This document shows, piece after piece, positions 7,274 through 8,535 of a stretch of 8,535 nucleotides of DNA; position 1 is the stretch's first letter, and each line of letters opens with the position of its first letter. The notes below the pieces were generated by a model. The model had not been told where the DNA came from. It worked only from the letters and a program-made list of their open reading frames with translations, and ran no database searches. The position numbers and the translations under genes were made by a program. The stretch spans positions 1 through 8,535 of the forward strand of contig WFPU01000023.1 of NCBI GenBank assembly GCA_015487435.1, in the 5' to 3' direction. The stretch is from Sulfurimonas sp. GTDB taxonomy: Bacteria; Campylobacterota; Campylobacteria; Campylobacterales; Sulfurimonadaceae.

Positions 7274-8112
7274 CTAAACCACCTGAAAACCTCTATCAAA
7301 ATTTATCAAAGCACAGATAAGGTTAAATCGTAAACCAAATCTTTTTCTTCGATTACGATACTTGTGAGCAACTATTTTAAAAGCTTTAATTTTAGCATTG
7401 ATATGTTCTATTGGTATTCGTTTAGATGACTTCTTTTTATTTTCTAGTTTATCCTCTTTAGAAAGAGGATTTAGCTTAGTTTTTTTCTTTGGTATTTCAC
7501 TGTTTTCATGGAAGTTTGTAATTCCTAAATAGCCTGTATCTACACACACTTTTAGCATTTGAGGGAGTGGCAAGCGAGACTGTTTGTAGAGCTTAAAGTC
7601 ATGTGTATTTGTCATTGCAATTGATGTACAAATTATTCTAAGATTAGAGTCGATGACTACTTGACCTTTTACTGTATGCTGCTTTTTCTTCCCACTATAG
7701 CACTTTCTTTGCTTTTTTTTGGTCGCTCTACAGGGCACTCGGTAGCATCTATCAAAATGTATTGTAAATCTATTCCATCATTCTCATAGAGGGCTTTTTT
7801 GCTTGGTAATGAAAATTTACCAGATGATAGAAGAACACTCTCTATCTCTTTTATAACTCTGGAGACTGTTGGTTCACTCACTTCATAGTCAAATGCCATA
7901 TGTGCCATTGAACGATACTCTCTGTAGTATTCAAGCATCAATAATATTTGAGTGGATACACTCAATTTATTTGGCTTTCCACCTTTGGACTTCTTTTGCT
8001 TATGATGTGCTTCACACACTTTAAGCATCTCTTTAAATGTATCAGGTTTTACACCTGTTAATCTTTTAAAAAGTTCTGGTTTTAGCTTTTTTAGTTTCTC
8101 ATAATTCTTCAT
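7274..8112 (-). CDS. IS5-family transposase in two frames (probable -1 frameshift)
   Basis: The first frame starts at ATG 8112 and ends at 7669; the second is open from about 7738 to TAG 7274-7276. Joining them by a -1 shift at the run of eight A residues (7713-7720, minus strand) gives 279 residues, normal for the DDE_Tnp_4-type group of IS5. The junction then reads CPVERPKKKQRKCYSGKKK, the conserved form. The N-terminus has a helix-turn-helix (about 76-92, EVSEPTVSRVIKEIE). The catalytic residues are split: D122 (IDATECP) in the first frame, and D192 (CVDTGYLG) and E236 (IEHINAKIKAFK) in the second. Neither frame alone can be catalytic. A GTG at 7738 could start the second frame but has no ribosome binding site and would lack the first D. 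An inactivating single-base indel is the alternative to programmed slippage. Confidence 0.85.
7713..7720 (-). other. A8 slippery run at the IS5 transposase frame junction
   Basis: In the upstream frame the codons are CCA AAA AAA AGC. Slipping back one base gives AAA AAA AAG CAA and continues the transposase. A_AAA_AAA runs are well-known sites of -1 ribosomal slippage and transcriptional slippage in insertion sequences. I did not find a clear Shine-Dalgarno enhancer just upstream, nor did I verify a downstream stem-loop. Confidence 0.6.
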
Positions 8113-8144
8113 AAATTATGTATAGCAATTTTTGGACCTTTTTG

Positions 8145-8161
8145 GGTTATGAAAGAAGTCT
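8145..8161 (-). repeat. IS5 terminal inverted repeat, right (5' end of tnp)
   Basis: On the minus strand this reads AGACTTCTTTCATAACC, a perfect match to the left end. It lies 32 bp before the transposase ATG. A TTGCTATACAT just ahead of the ATG is a possible internal -10, but it is so close that a transcript would be almost leaderless. Confidence 0.9.
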
Positions 8162-8190
8162 ATTATATCAGACTGACACAGAATTTTGAA
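8162..8190 (-). promoter_or_regulatory. IS256 transposase promoter, now facing into IS5
   Basis: On the minus strand TTCAAA (8185-8190, inside the terminal repeat) and TATAAT (8162-8167) are separated by exactly 17 bp. In the uninterrupted IS256 element the -10 would be about 33 bp before the transposase ATG. The IS5 element inserted directly after the last base of the -10, and the last three bases of TATAAT are one copy of its target duplication. Initiation would now occur about 6-8 bp inside IS5, with its transposase as first gene. Confidence 0.6.
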
Positions 8191-8197
8191 CACTCCC
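8173..8197 (-). repeat. IS256 right terminal inverted repeat
   Basis: Read on the minus strand it begins GGGAGTGTTC and ends AAAATTCTGTGTCAG. It pairs with 5960-5984 and is followed outward by the CAACTGGT duplication at 8198-8205. Confidence 0.88.
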
Positions 8198-8205
8198 CAA
8201 CTGGT
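8198..8205. repeat. 8-bp target-site duplication of the IS256 element, right copy
   Basis: CAACTGGT is identical to 5952-5959. On the minus strand it encodes part of the IS481 remnant (the VPV region), so the insertion was within that gene. Confidence 0.9.
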
Positions 8206-8278
8206 ACTCTGTTTATATCAAAGGCTTTCAGGGTTCTGTAAATATTACTCCTGTTTGCATTTGGGATAACATCTACAC

Positions 8279-8306
8279 TTGAGATTTTATCTTTGAGATT
8301 TTATCT
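8279..8306. repeat. 14-bp perfect tandem duplication inside the IS481 remnant
   Basis: TTGAGATTTTATCT occurs twice in direct succession (8279-8292 and 8293-8306). Fourteen is not a multiple of three, so it shifts the frame. Removing one copy joins IEDKIS to SVDVIPNANRS in one frame. It looks like a slippage or repair-generated duplication. Confidence 0.85.
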
Positions 8307-8535
8307 TCTATAAAATTTCTATTTATTCATTTTATAATAGTCCCTACATTTACATTGTATTTGTCTGCTATTATAATGAGAGGATAGCTAATCTTCTCCT
8401 CTTTTTTTTCTAAAAAAATATTCACTTCCCAGTTCAATGAACTGAACTTTTGATTTAGCAACGTTATTTTTCCCATATGCTTTTGTTTTAATTGAATCTC
8501 CAATATTCTCTTTTAATTTTTCCCAATTTTCATAC

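Larger units (their letters stand above)
7256..8161 (-). mobile_element. IS5-family insertion sequence nested in the IS256 element
   Basis: The element is 906 bp long with perfect 17-bp terminal inverted repeats, AGACTTCTTTCATAACC. It is flanked by ATT at 7253-7255 and 8162-8164, the probable 3-bp target duplication. One base of ambiguity remains because the neighbouring T/A bases extend the palindrome. It holds a DDE transposase in two overlapping frames and no passenger gene. Perfect ends and an intact reading pattern suggest recent insertion, later than the IS256 host element. Confidence 0.88.
5960..8197 (-). mobile_element. IS256-family insertion sequence, interrupted by an IS5-family element
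   Basis: The element is delimited by 25-bp imperfect terminal inverted repeats that share AAAATTCTGTGTCAG and match at 20 of 25 positions. Perfect 8-bp direct repeats CAACTGGT flank it. It spans 2238 bp. Subtracting the nested IS5 copy with its 3-bp duplication gives 1329 bp, a standard IS256-family size. It carries one intact transposase gene. It inserted into an already recognisable IS481 transposase remnant: joining the flanks at one CAACTGGT gives a continuous frame containing INRVPVEQK. Confidence 0.92.
8198..8476 (-). pseudogene. IS481-family transposase, N-terminal remnant
   Basis: From ATG 8474-8476 a frame begins MGKITLLNQKF and includes the helix-turn-helix-like IIIADKYNVNVGTIIK. 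An in-frame TGA follows (8327-8329), where the family usually has a tryptophan (IIKW.NR). The same frame resumes as INRNFIEDKIS and is then thrown out of frame by a 14-bp tandem duplication. Past the duplication it continues as VDVIPNANRSNIYRTLKAF and INRVPVEQK. This order (HTH, W..R...D.S, NRSxxYRTLKxFxINRVP) is that of IS481-family transposases up to just before the catalytic core. After the IS256 insertion only a few more codons follow at 5951-5920, then stop. It is plainly non-functional. The matching C-terminal remnant lies at 5602-5813. The upstream terminal repeat was not found in the window. Confidence 0.6.

Noticed and set aside
7274..7738. The second IS5 frame as an independent 154-residue gene starting at GTG 7738
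   Set aside because: The start has no ribosome binding site, the first residues (before the A-run) are out-of-frame translation of the conserved CPVERP segment, and the protein would lack the first catalytic D.
5960..8197. The unit as a composite or cargo-carrying transposon or a new mobile system
   Set aside because: All internal sequence is explained by one IS256 transposase plus a complete IS5 element, and no passenger gene is present.
8430..8444. Palindrome CAGTTCA-A-TGAACTG
   Set aside because: It lies within the coding part of the IS481 remnant with no promoter context, and it has no T-run, so neither operator nor terminator can be supported.
8388..8534. A 48-codon minus-strand open frame entering from the right edge (YENWEKLKENIG... 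ending KKRGED)
   Set aside because: It overlaps the recognisable start of the IS481 remnant in another frame and matches nothing I know. A frame of this length is easily open by chance in AT-rich DNA. It could still be the tail of a gene that begins outside the window.

Overview
The window is AT-rich (roughly one third G+C by eye). Its protein sequences and insertion-sequence (IS) content look like a Campylobacterota genome (Sulfurimonas, Arcobacter or Sulfurovum type). That assignment rests on familiarity with composition and transposase sequences, not on a search. All chromosomal genes lie on the minus strand. The only plus-strand coding sequence is the tail of an IS3-family transposase at the left edge.

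Layout, left to right. Positions 1-146 are the 3' end of an IS3-family element that enters from outside the window and stops about 5 bp short of the next gene's stop codon. Positions 152-4185 form a two-gene minus-strand operon: an uncharacterised protein with two SH3-like repeats (3604-4185), then, 8 bp downstream, a full-length SWIM-SNF2 helicase-like ATPase (152-3595). Upstream of these, at 4317-5459, is an 'archaeal-type' AAA/STAND-like ATPase with a C-terminal winged-helix-like region. An AGGAG ribosome binding site puts its start at 5459.

From about 5602 to the right edge the DNA is a stack of nested insertion sequences, all on the minus strand. The oldest layer is a decayed IS481-family transposase. 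Its C-terminal remnant lies at 5602-5813 and its N-terminal remnant at 8198-8476. An intact IS256-family element (5960-8197) sits inside it, with 25-bp imperfect terminal repeats and a perfect 8-bp target duplication, CAACTGGT. Inside the IS256 element, just upstream of its transposase, sits a 906-bp IS5-family element (7256-8161) with 17-bp perfect terminal repeats and a 3-bp ATT duplication. The IS5 transposase is split over two frames joined at a run of eight A residues, as in -1 frameshifting. Removing the IS5 copy and one ATT leaves 1329 bp, a normal IS256 length.

The IS5 copy landed exactly at the downstream edge of the predicted IS256 -10 hexamer. The IS256 promoter (TTCAAA, 17 bp, TATAAT) therefore now points into the IS5 transposase, and the IS256 transposase depends on read-through. 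I see no RNA gene, CRISPR array or clearly new system. The most function-rich part is the ATPase / SH3-repeat protein / SNF2 set, which could be a DNA-transaction or defence module, but nothing here proves that.
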